Assembly (NCBI RefSeq): GCF_004340205.1
Contig: NZ_SLWB01000018.1
Span: 20,150 to 84,149, forward strand
Length of the DNA stretch: 64,000 nucleotides
Source of the DNA: Acetobacteroides hydrogenigenes
Lineage (GTDB): Bacteria > Bacteroidota > Bacteroidia > Bacteroidales > ZOR0009
Reading direction: 5' to 3'
A model generated the notes under the pieces. The model made no database searches, had not been told where the DNA came from, and saw only the letters and a list, made by a program, of their open reading frames with translations. Of this stretch, positions 18,602-27,111 are shown piece after piece. Each line of letters opens with the position of its first letter. Within the stretch, counting starts at the first letter, position 1. The position numbers and the translations under genes were made by a program.

Positions 18602-19111
18602 TTACTCTTCTTCTGTGGCATAGCAAAACTCGTAGTACGAGCACTTGCTGCAAAGCTTTCGGTTGATCTTTGGCGGACAGGCATCGTTGGATATTATCGT
18701 CTCTATCTCGGTCACTATATTTTCCAGCTGCTGCCGGTCATTATCGCTAAGCATTACATGCTCACGATGCCGCATGGTGGGGTATTCGATGATTCCCGTA
18801 ACGCCGTCTACCCCCTCCCTCTCCAAAAGCCAGATGTAGTACTTTACCTGCCAGATATGGGCATCCTCCATCGAATCGGACTTCTTTATCTCGTGGATCA
18901 CCTTTCCCCGAGCATCAAAGAAGTCTATCTTACTGCCGCCAACGCTAACCTCCTCGTAGCGTTCCGAACGGTCGGGGTAGCTCGTCTCGTGGATCAGCTT
19001 GCCCTCGCCAACGGTATCGGAGGTGTGCTCCATGTTGATGCCGTTGGCAAATAGCCAAAGCTTACGCTTGCAAACAAAGTAGTAGTTAATATGGGTAGCA
19101 ATAATGTTCAT
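18602..19111 (-). CDS. cas4: Cas4 PAM-processing exonuclease
   Basis: 169 aa. RecB-type nuclease motifs: GEGKLIHETSY, then GSKIDFFDARGKVIHEIKKS (Asp and E-x-K). An iron-sulphur cluster set is formed by C14 (YFVCKRKLW) and three C-terminal cysteines (KLCSKCSYYEFCY). Cas4 trims prespacers and fixes PAM choice and orientation with Cas1-Cas2 (family knowledge). Its ATG overlaps the stop of the transposase gene upstream (ATGA, 4 bp), so cas4 translation is probably coupled to that unrelated gene. Confidence 0.95.
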   Translation of the reverse strand: MNIIATHINYYFVCKRKLWLFANGINMEHTSDTVGEGKLIHETSYPDRSERYEEVSVGGSKIDFFDARGKVIHEIKKSDSMEDAHIWQVKYYIWLLEREGVDGVTGIIEYPTMRHREHVMLSDNDRQQLENIVTEIETIISNDACPPKINRKLCSKCSYYEFCYATEEE

Positions 19112-19734
19112 ACGTTAAGCGGTTGCATCTCTAGCCAACTTTCGATTGCTTCAATCTCAAATTTACGGTTGTGCATAAATATAAAATTTGCTTCGTTACC
19201 GAACCAACCCACCAGCTGATCTCGTTTTAGCTTAGTTGGTTTTTCAGAAACACACGACAGGTAGCTGCTCCACGGGTATTCAACCGGATGGCTGCAAAAT
19301 CCATGATGAACAGGATTGTTATGAATGTAAAGCGTCACCTGTTTCAGGTAGTTATCATCATCTATTAAGCGCCGTTTAAACGGCCGTTCGAATAGCGCAC
19401 CGCGATGACCAAATCGGGTGTTAAACGCTTTGGTATAGGCGTTGAATAGGTTGGAGAAATGCTGATGAGGTGGTTTTGAGTTTCTTCGATCTTCAAGACC
19501 TGACAGGTTTTGAAAACCTGTCAGGTCTGAAAAATCCAAAATCTTTACCAGCAGGTGGAAATGGTTAGGCATTAGTACCCATGCATACGTATCGGCAACA
19601 GGCGAGATATATTCGTTATACTTGCGAAGAAAGTATTCGTAGTTATCGGGCTCACGAAATAGATCGCGGTTTCCCACACCATGGTTGTAGATATGGTACA
19701 GCTTTCCGGATTCTAATGGCTCATAGTGCTGCAT
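19108..19734 (-). CDS. REP-associated tyrosine transposase (RAYT, Y1_Tnp) inside the cas operon
   Basis: 208 aa. Features of the IS200-like/RAYT family: KLYHIYNHGVGNRDLF at the N-terminus, the HUH motif in WVLMPNHFHLLVK (H58, H60), RFGHRGALFERPFKRRLI, and the catalytic-Tyr region YLKQVTLYIHNNPVHHGF (Y136). RAYTs nick single-stranded REP palindromes and spread them. It lies between cas7 and cas4 on the same strand and overlaps cas4 by 4 bp. Residues ~69-80 (DLTGFQNLSGL) are encoded by a 33-bp REP-like palindrome inserted in frame after the HUH motif. The frame is otherwise intact, so the protein may be functional. Whether it serves CRISPR or is a passenger is unknown. Confidence 0.92.
   Translation of the reverse strand: MQHYEPLESGKLYHIYNHGVGNRDLFREPDNYEYFLRKYNEYISPVADTYAWVLMPNHFHLLVKILDFSDLTGFQNLSGLEDRRNSKPPHQHFSNLFNAYTKAFNTRFGHRGALFERPFKRRLIDDDNYLKQVTLYIHNNPVHHGFCSHPVEYPWSSYLSCVSEKPTKLKRDQLVGWFGNEANFIFMHNRKFEIEAIESWLEMQPLNV
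19496..19528. repeat. REP-like palindrome inside the RAYT gene
   Basis: Perfect 16-bp arms (AGACCTGACAGGTTTT and complement) around a single base. Same core (ACCTGACAGGTT) as the elements at 19771 and 25066, so one REP family of at least three copies within 5.6 kb. It is in frame with the RAYT coding sequence. Confidence 0.85.
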
Positions 19735-19770
19735 AGGCTATGTGTCATGCTTTAGAATACCTTTTATGGT

Positions 19771-19803
19771 ACACCTGAGAGGTTTTAAAAACCTGTCAGG
19801 TGT
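19771..19803. repeat. REP-like palindrome between cas7 and RAYT
   Basis: 16-bp arms (ACACCTGAGAGGTTTT against AAAACCTGTCAGGTGT) with one mismatch and a 1-base centre, within the 76-bp gap upstream of the RAYT start. Same family as the palindrome inside the gene. It could also form an RNA hairpin that tunes expression between cas7 and the adaptation genes. Confidence 0.85.
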
Positions 19804-19810
19804 AGATATT

Positions 19811-20872
19811 TTATGCTTTCATTAGCTGGTTTTCGTAGTCGAAGGCCATCATTATGTCTATCAGCTTTTGCTTGGCACGATCTAGTGCATCGTATGTTTC
19901 TGATTTTGTTCTGATGTAGCCTCCTGCAGCAAGTGAAACATAGGTAGAAACCCCGTCCAACTCTTCTTCAACGATTGGATAAGCTTTGTTGTCCTCTTCG
20001 TCCGAGAGTTTCGCACGTATACTAGCGGCAATTTTGTTAGCGTTATCGCTGATGCTAACGGCCAACGTTTCCATTAAACTGAAGGTACGTGCCTGATTTG
20101 AGGTAATGCTCCATTCTATAATTGCCTCTGCTAAAGCAGGGATCAGCATTTCACGAACAGCAAGGGGTGCAACCAAGCATGGACCAAATACATTAGTAGA
20201 CTCAACCCAACCATCTTTTCTCAAACGAGATTCTGTTTCAGAAGAGATTTCGGGCTCAAACGAATTTAAGGTTACAGAAAACAAACGACGTAAGTCAATA
20301 GCAATGTCTTGAACGAACAAACCTCCGGCACGTCGGTTGTCTGGAATCCATTTGCGGCTCAGGCTTCGATCTTTTCCTGCTAGCAAAGCTTCAATTTGCG
20401 CTGTTGTTAGGGCTTCACCCTTTTCATTTCGAACAACCACCTGATTATTGGGACGATCGCTACGATCAAAGGAGATATTTTCATTATCAACGCCAGCCAA
20501 AAGAGGATGCAATCCGCGCATAGCCGAAATTGAAAGGGGACTTCTACGTTTGACTGTTTTTTCATTTCCTCCTTTTGAGGCCTTCATCCAGCCTCCAAAT
20601 AGCTGATCGGGATATGCTGGATCACATGTCGCAAAAACCTCTCCTTCCTTCAGTTCATCTTTGCTATTCACATCGAACAGAAAAGTTGTTGGAGCAGGCT
20701 GCTCGTTAATCACATTGCTCAGTTTATCAAAAACTGACCGCTTAATCTGCTGACCACTCGAATAGGGAATACGACGATTGAACAGTGAGTCGTAGTAGTA
20801 CTTTTGTCCGTCTTGAACACAAAAAACGGTATGTTCTGCTCTTTTGAGCGTTCTGATATAAACAGTTCTCAT
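19811..20872 (-). CDS. cas7: Cas7-family backbone subunit of Cascade
   Basis: 353 aa, recognised as a Cas7-type RAMP by TCDPAYPDQLFGGWMKASKG, RRSPLSISAMRGLHPLLAG, GGLFVQDIAIDLRRLFSVTL and the C-terminal YVSLAAGGYIRTKSE. Cas7 polymerises along the crRNA spacer and cuts nothing itself. The RRSPLSISAMRGLHP segment matches the motif where Cas7 proteins of this group contact RNA (inference). The sequence resembles the Csp2-type Cas7 of Porphyromonas-like systems more than classical Csh2; assignment to that subgroup is tentative. 17 bp after the cas8-like gene and followed by a REP palindrome. Confidence 0.85.
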   Translation of the reverse strand: MRTVYIRTLKRAEHTVFCVQDGQKYYYDSLFNRRIPYSSGQQIKRSVFDKLSNVINEQPAPTTFLFDVNSKDELKEGEVFATCDPAYPDQLFGGWMKASKGGNEKTVKRRSPLSISAMRGLHPLLAGVDNENISFDRSDRPNNQVVVRNEKGEALTTAQIEALLAGKDRSLSRKWIPDNRRAGGLFVQDIAIDLRRLFSVTLNSFEPEISSETESRLRKDGWVESTNVFGPCLVAPLAVREMLIPALAEAIIEWSITSNQARTFSLMETLAVSISDNANKIAASIRAKLSDEEDNKAYPIVEEELDGVSTYVSLAAGGYIRTKSETYDALDRAKQKLIDIMMAFDYENQLMKA

Positions 20873-20889
20873 GGTATTTATTTTTTGGT

Positions 20890-22284
20890 TTATGATTTAC
20901 TTTCCAGATATGCGTAATCAAACTTTAGCAATACAACGAAGTAGCCAAACTCTTCGGTAGTCATCAAATGAACTTTATCTCGCAAAATTTTGAAAGTCTC
21001 CAACAGCTTGGGATCAACATCCTTTACTAATGTTGCCAAACCATCTAAAAACTGTTTTTTTGTTTTTGCCTGAAGCAGCTCGTTTTCTAACAAGTTAGCC
21101 CGATCTCGTTTTTTTGCATCTGCTCTATACTCTTTCAGAGCTTTTGCCACCTCCTCGGAATAATGGAGATCTTCCTGTTTGTTTTTTGTAATCATCGCTA
21201 TTAACCAGGTTTTATAAGTTCGAAATGAAATGATATTCTCGTAATCTTTTTTATTCGCCTTTTTCTTGCGCTCTTCGAATGCTTCGGGCGTTTCCCCATT
21301 TTTGGCAGCTACAGCGGTCGCCGTAAAGTTGGGCATCTTTGCCTTGTCAAAGTACTCGCGTAACCCCTGTGGCTCCAAAGCCTGCAATCCAATAGCCCCA
21401 AACTCGCAGGCCCTCTTTATGTGAATTCCAAACATGCCTTCGTAATCCTTCTTTTGGGTAAGTGCATCGTTTTCTCCAAACAAGATTTTGTATATGCTTA
21501 AAATGGATCGTCCCTGATGAAATCGAAAAGGGATGAACCCCATCGTTTTATTCGTTTGACCTAAGCTATATATATAGGCAGTTACCGTTTCTTCGGCTAA
21601 CTTTTCAGAAAGGTTGAAGTAGAATCTTGCCCAGAAAATGGTGCTTACCTCGATCAACTTTTCGTCCTGAAAGAAGATGTCGTAATTCGACAGGTATCCA
21701 AAATCTGGATTTTCTTCATAATCCATACTAAAGGCAAAGTTGAGCCATTGTCCGTTCCATGTATTAATTTGATTGCCTCTTAGTCGGTCAAGTGTTGGCT
21801 CATTTAGTAAACGGCGGTAGACTTTCCATCCTTCATAGAGAGTAAGGAGGATTTGTGCATGGTCAAAAAATATGGAATAGCCTCCAGCTACACCAACACC
21901 TAAACCGCCTCCAATCCATGATAGATAAACCTCCTCTGCTTCATATTTTATCCCTAAATCCGTAACCAATCCTGATGTTGTTGCAAACTCCTTTTCCTCA
22001 GATGCGGGAAATCCAATCGCAATACTGGCATCGCGCAAACCTGCATCAATTTTTGCATGCAAATCATTTAACTTCTCTATTCGTTCGTCGTGTGTTAAAA
22101 ATTCTGGTTTCTGTCCTTTCTTCATCTGTACAAAAGGCGAGTTGGTAACCCACTGCATATACTTTGGATGATCGAAAAACAGCGAGAAATACTCCTTTTC
22201 AAAAAACTCTTTGGCAGAGTATTCTTTCTGATATTTATCATTCCAGGCGTTCAGAAATGTTCGCCCGACGGTTGCTGCAATCAT
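20890..22284 (-). CDS. Cas8-type large subunit of Cascade (Csp1-like, tentative)
   Basis: 464 aa with no strong motif that I recognise. Named by position (between cas3 and cas7) and by being the only unassigned large protein in an otherwise complete type I operon. Visible features: MIAATVGRTFLNAWNDKYQK at the start, a Gly-rich segment (YLSWIGGGLGVGVAGGYSIF), aromatic-rich middle (FWARFYFNLSEKL) and a helical, charged C-terminus (~380-464) that may be a fused small-subunit-like helical domain. Cas8 recognises PAM and recruits Cas3. No zinc-finger cysteines typical of some Cas8b proteins are visible. It is 2 bp from cas3, so tightly coupled. Confidence 0.65.
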   Translation of the reverse strand: MIAATVGRTFLNAWNDKYQKEYSAKEFFEKEYFSLFFDHPKYMQWVTNSPFVQMKKGQKPEFLTHDERIEKLNDLHAKIDAGLRDASIAIGFPASEEKEFATTSGLVTDLGIKYEAEEVYLSWIGGGLGVGVAGGYSIFFDHAQILLTLYEGWKVYRRLLNEPTLDRLRGNQINTWNGQWLNFAFSMDYEENPDFGYLSNYDIFFQDEKLIEVSTIFWARFYFNLSEKLAEETVTAYIYSLGQTNKTMGFIPFRFHQGRSILSIYKILFGENDALTQKKDYEGMFGIHIKRACEFGAIGLQALEPQGLREYFDKAKMPNFTATAVAAKNGETPEAFEERKKKANKKDYENIISFRTYKTWLIAMITKNKQEDLHYSEEVAKALKEYRADAKKRDRANLLENELLQAKTKKQFLDGLATLVKDVDPKLLETFKILRDKVHLMTTEEFGYFVVLLKFDYAYLESKS

Positions 22285-22286
22285 AG

Positions 22287-24455
22287 CTATAGCATTTGAT
22301 AGGTTATATCTGATTTAGCGGTTTTCAACGTATCCATATTTAGCCCTTCTTCGTCCGAATAGGCAGAGTCGGGTACTATAAATGGTTTACTTCCTTCCCG
22401 CATTTGGTTGAAACGATGTACCGACCAGTATCGAACTGGAATTTCCATTTGCATCCGCTCCTCGAAGTTGGCTGTATGGTAGCGCTGTTCATCGGCCTCC
22501 ACAATGCAGGTTACGCTGTCAATTTCTAATCGTTCGAGCAGGAACGATTTAGGCCTATGGGTCAGACGATTGATGGTCCACTCTCCCGTCCTCTTAAAAA
22601 TGGCATGCTCTTCAATCTCGGGCATATCAACAACTGGAAACACATTGTCAATCATCTGCTGAATGTTGCGCTCATGAAGAACATCTCCGTCAGGCAGCTG
22701 CTCAAAGCTCTTTCGGAGTATTTCCAACTCGTAAGGCTTGGCTTCATCGATGGTTTCGGGCGGAACAACGACATACACCGGCTTATATTTGCCAATTGAC
22801 TGCTCGGTTCTACTACGATTTATTCGACCAAAGCGCTGAATCAATGCATCAAGCGGAGCGCATTCAGTAACCATTAAATCGAAGCTGATATCCAAACTTA
22901 CTTCAACCACCTGTGTTGAAATCACGATGCAGGCTTTGGTAGAAGTATTGAATTGCCCTGTTGGATTCCCATACTTATCTTTTCCTATAAGCTGCTTTTC
23001 CTTCTGCTCTCGTACCCCTCGTTTAAAGCGGCTATGCAAAAGCATGACCGGTGTATGAGGATGCAGCTGCCTGACGGTATCAAAAACCTGCTGTGCCGAC
23101 TGTACTCGGTTGCAAACAAGCAGCACCTTTTTGTCCTCATCAATTGCCCTACTGATTAAAGGTAAGGCTGACACCCATGAATCAATTTTATGAACCATAT
23201 GCCTGTCAAATTGATCCAGCTCTTCATCGTCAAGCTGCACTTCAAATACATTTTCTTTTCCCAGCAGCTCCAAAATCTGATTGTATAGAAAAGTAGGCAT
23301 GGTGGCTGTCCCAATATGAATGCGGCAGCCCAAATCTTTCAGTACATGAACGATTTTGAGAACAATAGCTCGGGTGATATCAGTGTAGGTATGTATTTCA
23401 TCCAAAATAACATCACAACCTTTGATGTCAATCAAAGTTGCTTCGTATCCATTGGTCCCGAAAATGATTCCGGCAATTTGATGCGGTGTTAATATCTTAA
23501 TGGAGGAGCCGACATGGCTCTGTATAATTTTTTCTTCAATTGCCTTTCCTTTGACTGCGATGGAAGATGCTGAATGCAGCAGCCGAATATCGAGCTCCGG
23601 ATTATCACTTGCCAAATCAGCTGAAACCCGATGAAACATCGCATTGATGGAAGCCTGAAATGGAAGCGTATAAAAGACTCTTCCAGCACATCGTCGGAAA
23701 AGGAAATCGGTTTTTCCTGCCCCCGTGCAGGCTACCACAATGGTATGCGACTTCACCGAATCTGCCGATTTTAACGAAAGCGGATAAAACGGATGCGTCC
23801 GGTTGAAGAATTTCAGGTTGGGCTTTTGAAACAGACGTTTGGAACAAGCCTCTGATCTGTCAATTAATGCCGAAGCAAAATGATCGGCAGCCTGCAACAA
23901 CCCGCGATTGCTGGAATATCCCTTCTGCTTAAATGCCTTTCGACAGTAGTCATATACCCGAAAAAAGGTCACTTCTGCTTCTGTTTTTACAATTGGTCGT
24001 ACAACAATCCCTAATTTGGAAAGGATATCCAACGCTTTGGGAGCCCAGCTGCTCCAATCCCCAGCATGAAACTCAAATATCTCATCAGGCTCGCGCTCCT
24101 CCGTCAAATCGAGCAATCCCTTTTCTCGCGCATCTTTTCGAATGGACTTATGATGGGCTATCACCATGTCTATAAGGTCTGGCTGCATATGATCGGGGAA
24201 CAACGAAAGAAACAGGCAAGAGCTAATTTCATGGCGAAATGTTAAATCTCCAGTACGGGACTCTTCATCCAACCTTCGTTGAAATTCGGGATGAGCCTTC
24301 CCAATATCATGCAGAATGGCACCATAGCGAGCCAAAATAGGGTCGGCCCCCACACCAGTCGCAACCTTCTCTGCAACAACGGCAACCTGCTGCAGATGGG
24401 TTACTAACGGGGTAAAGTCGGGCTTCCCTTTTGCTCTAATTTCAGGACAGATCAT
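22287..24455 (-). CDS. cas3: Cas3 nuclease-helicase, HD domain fused
   Basis: 722 aa. The N-terminal HD nuclease (~1-200) has YGAILHDIGKAHPEF, FRHEISSCLFL and IAHHKSIRKDA. The superfamily 2 helicase follows: Walker A VVACTGAGKTDFLF, DExH box CDVILDEIHTYTD, motif III IGTATMP, VLLVCNRV, and motifs V-VI VISTQVVEVSLDISFDLMVT with RFGRINRSR. This is the effector that degrades DNA marked by Cascade. All key residues are visible, so it should be active. It overlaps cas5 by 4 bp. Confidence 0.96.
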   Translation of the reverse strand: MICPEIRAKGKPDFTPLVTHLQQVAVVAEKVATGVGADPILARYGAILHDIGKAHPEFQRRLDEESRTGDLTFRHEISSCLFLSLFPDHMQPDLIDMVIAHHKSIRKDAREKGLLDLTEEREPDEIFEFHAGDWSSWAPKALDILSKLGIVVRPIVKTEAEVTFFRVYDYCRKAFKQKGYSSNRGLLQAADHFASALIDRSEACSKRLFQKPNLKFFNRTHPFYPLSLKSADSVKSHTIVVACTGAGKTDFLFRRCAGRVFYTLPFQASINAMFHRVSADLASDNPELDIRLLHSASSIAVKGKAIEEKIIQSHVGSSIKILTPHQIAGIIFGTNGYEATLIDIKGCDVILDEIHTYTDITRAIVLKIVHVLKDLGCRIHIGTATMPTFLYNQILELLGKENVFEVQLDDEELDQFDRHMVHKIDSWVSALPLISRAIDEDKKVLLVCNRVQSAQQVFDTVRQLHPHTPVMLLHSRFKRGVREQKEKQLIGKDKYGNPTGQFNTSTKACIVISTQVVEVSLDISFDLMVTECAPLDALIQRFGRINRSRTEQSIGKYKPVYVVVPPETIDEAKPYELEILRKSFEQLPDGDVLHERNIQQMIDNVFPVVDMPEIEEHAIFKRTGEWTINRLTHRPKSFLLERLEIDSVTCIVEADEQRYHTANFEERMQMEIPVRYWSVHRFNQMREGSKPFIVPDSAYSDEEGLNMDTLKTAKSDITYQML

Positions 24456-25048
24456 TTGAATTCGTTTTTAACGGGGTTGCCGACAATCTTAAGCCAACCA
24501 TACATGGGCTTATTTCCATCCATGCGGTTGTAACCGACCAAAAAGGATTGCTCACATTTCTCTGCAATTAGCTCAAACCCATAAAAGAGCTCCTCGTTGA
24601 GGTCAAATTCTTCCTCCGAAACTTTGATGATTCCATCTTGCGGATATAGAATATCTTCGTTGCGGGCTAAGCAGATGTGCTGCTTTGCTGCTTCTTCTGC
24701 ATCCTCCATCGTTTCAAAAGCAAGAAACAGGATGGGGTTTACCATAACACCTCGCATCAAAATCGCGTATGGTCGTTCGTAAGTTCGATTACGGGCAGTC
24801 CCTTTTGCATTCCATCCGCGCGGCTGTGTTTGCTCCTGCTGCTGCGATATTTGCTGATAAGTTAGCCGATGCCGCTTAATCTTATATATCCCAAAATCGG
24901 CAGCAAGTAGTTCTGGAAACAGCTTTCGCTCTATCCCTGCAATCATAGAAGGCGTCAAAAACTGCTGGCTATATGTTTCGCTATCCCTTACTGCCGTCCA
25001 AGGCTTAATAAAACCAAACGGTCCAGAATATTTTACGACGTATAACAT
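24452..25048 (-). CDS. cas5: Cas5 subunit of Cascade
   Basis: 198 aa RAMP protein starting MLYVVKYSGPFGFIKPWTAV, with TYSQQFLTPSMIAGIERKLF (the typical Cas5 loop that reads 'P..S.I.GIL'). Cas5 caps the 5' handle of the crRNA. The short length and beginning resemble Cas5 of the 'PGING' group. The start at 25048 lies 55 bp after cas6 with a REP palindrome in the gap; the stop overlaps the cas3 start. Confidence 0.82.
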   Translation of the reverse strand: MLYVVKYSGPFGFIKPWTAVRDSETYSQQFLTPSMIAGIERKLFPELLAADFGIYKIKRHRLTYQQISQQQEQTQPRGWNAKGTARNRTYERPYAILMRGVMVNPILFLAFETMEDAEEAAKQHICLARNEDILYPQDGIIKVSEEEFDLNEELFYGFELIAEKCEQSFLVGYNRMDGNKPMYGWLKIVGNPVKNEFK

Positions 25049-25065
25049 GCTTCTTCATTGTCTTT

Positions 25066-25098
25066 AAACCTGACAGGTTATAAAAACCAGTCAGGTTT
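25066..25098. repeat. REP-like palindrome between cas6 and cas5
   Basis: 14-bp arms (AAACCTGACAGGTT against AACCAGTCAGGTTT, one mismatch) around 5 bases. Same core as the elements at 19496 and 19771, overlapping the 3' end region just before the cas6 stop at 25104. Confidence 0.8.
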
Positions 25099-25103
25099 GG
25101 TTA

Positions 25104-25763
25104 CTACTTTATTGCACCAAACCCTATTCCTGTGGAGTTACCAAGGCCAACCAACCATGCAAAAACCTTGGTTTCAGGTTTAGCAATGATTTTAATTGGA
25201 CATAAGTTGGCTCGGTTGTCTATTCCCTTATATCGCACAAGCTTTGTTGTAGCCTTTGCATAATCTGTATCGAAACCTATCTTTAGCGTGTCATCTTCTA
25301 AACCTGCCACTTCCATTTTATGCCTTAATGTTTCTTCCAGACATGAGTTAGCCTCCATATCACTATAGATTAAATGCTTGACTTTCCCATCAACCTGTCT
25401 TTTGATCAGAATTGGGCTTGCGGCAAAGAAGCATTCTCCATACATTTCTGCGGGGGTCTCCTCAATCATAACCTCCACTACAGACATTCCCCAATTTATA
25501 TAAGGCTGATCAAGAATAGTTTTAATCGTTTTTCGTGCGTATTCATCATCAAAGAAGCTTATAAAAAAGCTAGCCCCATTTTTAAATTCAAGACCATTAT
25601 CTTTTCTTTTACCCCCCCTTAACCATGAGAAAGAGTAAAGAGAAAGCGTTCCATGAAGGTTATTGTTTTCACCCAACCATTTATGAACAGTACCAACAAT
25701 TACGGGTAAATGATCGAATGGTACAATTGATGTACTAGGTGATGTTTTGATGTGTAATCTCAT
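25104..25763 (-). CDS. cas6: Cas6 pre-crRNA endoribonuclease
   Basis: 219 aa. The C-terminal Gly-rich loop WLVGLGNSTGIGFGAIK is the signature of Cas6. N-terminal ferredoxin-like half: MRLHIKTSPSTSIVPFDHLP, IVGTVHKWLG and GASFFISFFD. Candidate general-acid histidines are H27 and H37. It cuts within the repeat to leave the ATTGAAA-type handle. Its presence excludes a pure type I-C system, in which Cas5 does this job. 39 bp after the WYL regulator gene, so probably co-transcribed. Confidence 0.92.
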   Translation of the reverse strand: MRLHIKTSPSTSIVPFDHLPVIVGTVHKWLGENNNLHGTLSLYSFSWLRGGKRKDNGLEFKNGASFFISFFDDEYARKTIKTILDQPYINWGMSVVEVMIEETPAEMYGECFFAASPILIKRQVDGKVKHLIYSDMEANSCLEETLRHKMEVAGLEDDTLKIGFDTDYAKATTKLVRYKGIDNRANLCPIKIIAKPETKVFAWLVGLGNSTGIGFGAIK

Positions 25764-25802
25764 TTATGTAATTTTTCAAGAATTATCTTTCATTTCACAA
25801 AG

Positions 25803-26738
25803 CTACCTACCCTCACCGACAGCGACGGTCGTTGAGAAATTATTTTTCAGCTCTTCAAGCCTTTTTCCTACGAATTCTGCCAGTTCGGGGCTATTTACGA
25901 TGGTAATGTCGGGCAAAAGCCCCATTACAAATCGGCCAACCCCTTCGAGTCGGGTAACCTCTGCCCTAAACTGGTAGCTGCCATCGGCATTTACCGCCGT
26001 ATTCTTTTGTGCAAGCGGATATTCTTCGATGAGCAGGTTGTAGGCTCTTACGTTTAGATGTAGTTCTACCGAATAACGGTTATTACCTGTCATCCTGAAT
26101 AGATCTATAAAGCCTTCGCGGTGTAGGTTTTCGTGCTGCCAAGGAGTTTCAAGAATGCTTACATTCCCTATTCGGGCAACCTTAAAGAGTTTGCAGCAGC
26201 TCGATGCCAACTCGTAGCACCATACCTGCTGGTAGTTGGTGGTAAAGGCGAAAGGCTCAACAAGCCTGTTGGACACCTCGTTGCTATTAGCCGATCGATA
26301 CGCCTGCAACGTTGCTTGTTTTTCGGTTTCTATTGCCTCTATTATAAGGTGAATATTCCGGCAATCCTGCTCTCGTACTACCACTTCAGGCATATATGGC
26401 AGGTGGTGCGCGTTATGCAGCTTACGCCTAATCTGTCCTTTTAGCGGATTGTTCTCGTCTATGGCATCTACCACACGGCGTACAACATCGGTTTCCTCGT
26501 CGGTAAAGTGTACCAGCTCGCTTATCTCTTTAAAGAAAGGGGAATGCTTTTCGAGATATGGAGCACCACCTCGTGGATGGTTAATAATGAAACCAGAATG
26601 CCTAAGCGTTTCAATGTATCGTTCCACGCTTCGTGTCGAAATTCTAAGCCTTTCTGCAATTTGAGGTATTCTTAGACTGGTGTTGTTGGTAAGCATTTTC
26701 ATCAGCCGTAGTAGCGCTTCAAGGTTAGGTTGTTCCAT
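25803..26738 (-). CDS. HTH-WYL transcriptional regulator, likely controlling the cas operon
   Basis: 311 aa. N-terminal winged helix (MLTNNTSLRIPQIAERLRIS then TRSVERYIETLRHSGFIINH). Central WYL-type domain (~125-220: IHLIIEAIETEKQATLQAYR, RLVEPFAFTTNYQQVWCYEL) and a C-terminal WCX extension (YQFRAEVTRLEGVGRFVMGL). WYL proteins sense nucleic-acid-derived or other ligands and often regulate CRISPR and defence genes. Its place as first gene directly upstream of cas6 supports that. A -7 box lies at 26794-26801. Confidence 0.88.
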   Translation of the reverse strand: MEQPNLEALLRLMKMLTNNTSLRIPQIAERLRISTRSVERYIETLRHSGFIINHPRGGAPYLEKHSPFFKEISELVHFTDEETDVVRRVVDAIDENNPLKGQIRRKLHNAHHLPYMPEVVVREQDCRNIHLIIEAIETEKQATLQAYRSANSNEVSNRLVEPFAFTTNYQQVWCYELASSCCKLFKVARIGNVSILETPWQHENLHREGFIDLFRMTGNNRYSVELHLNVRAYNLLIEEYPLAQKNTAVNADGSYQFRAEVTRLEGVGRFVMGLLPDITIVNSPELAEFVGKRLEELKNNFSTTVAVGEGR

Positions 26739-26793
26739 GATATATGGTATAATGTATAATTTGTCGTTAAGCTATAAACTTTGGCCCATATTT

Positions 26794-26801
26794 CAAAAAT
26801 A
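26794..26801 (-). promoter_or_regulatory. -7 promoter box for the WYL-cas operon
   Basis: TATTTTTG on the minus strand, an exact match to TAnnTTTG, 56 bp upstream of the WYL gene ATG in an AT-rich region. No ideally spaced -33 TTG. The stretch 26802-27111 has no gene and no other feature I can support. Confidence 0.45.
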
Positions 26802-27111
26802 AATTTTAATTATTTAAAAATACGCCAAAATCCAAACTAGTAAAACAAGCTACAATTCTTCAAAAACAAGCCCATTTCAGGACGTAAAACGGGCATTAGT
26901 TGGATGATTTTTACTAAAAAAGCTACGAATTACCATGTAATAGCCACAAATAAGTTACAATTTCACATCAGCATTAAAAGTATAACTAACAATAGTCTGA
27001 ATAGTTTCAATTTAAAACTATAAAAGGCTTATTAGTAATACATTTTAAATGAGAAAGCTGTACAAATACAACGAAAAAACTCCCAAGAAGTAGCCCTAAA
27101 AACCGCCTAGA

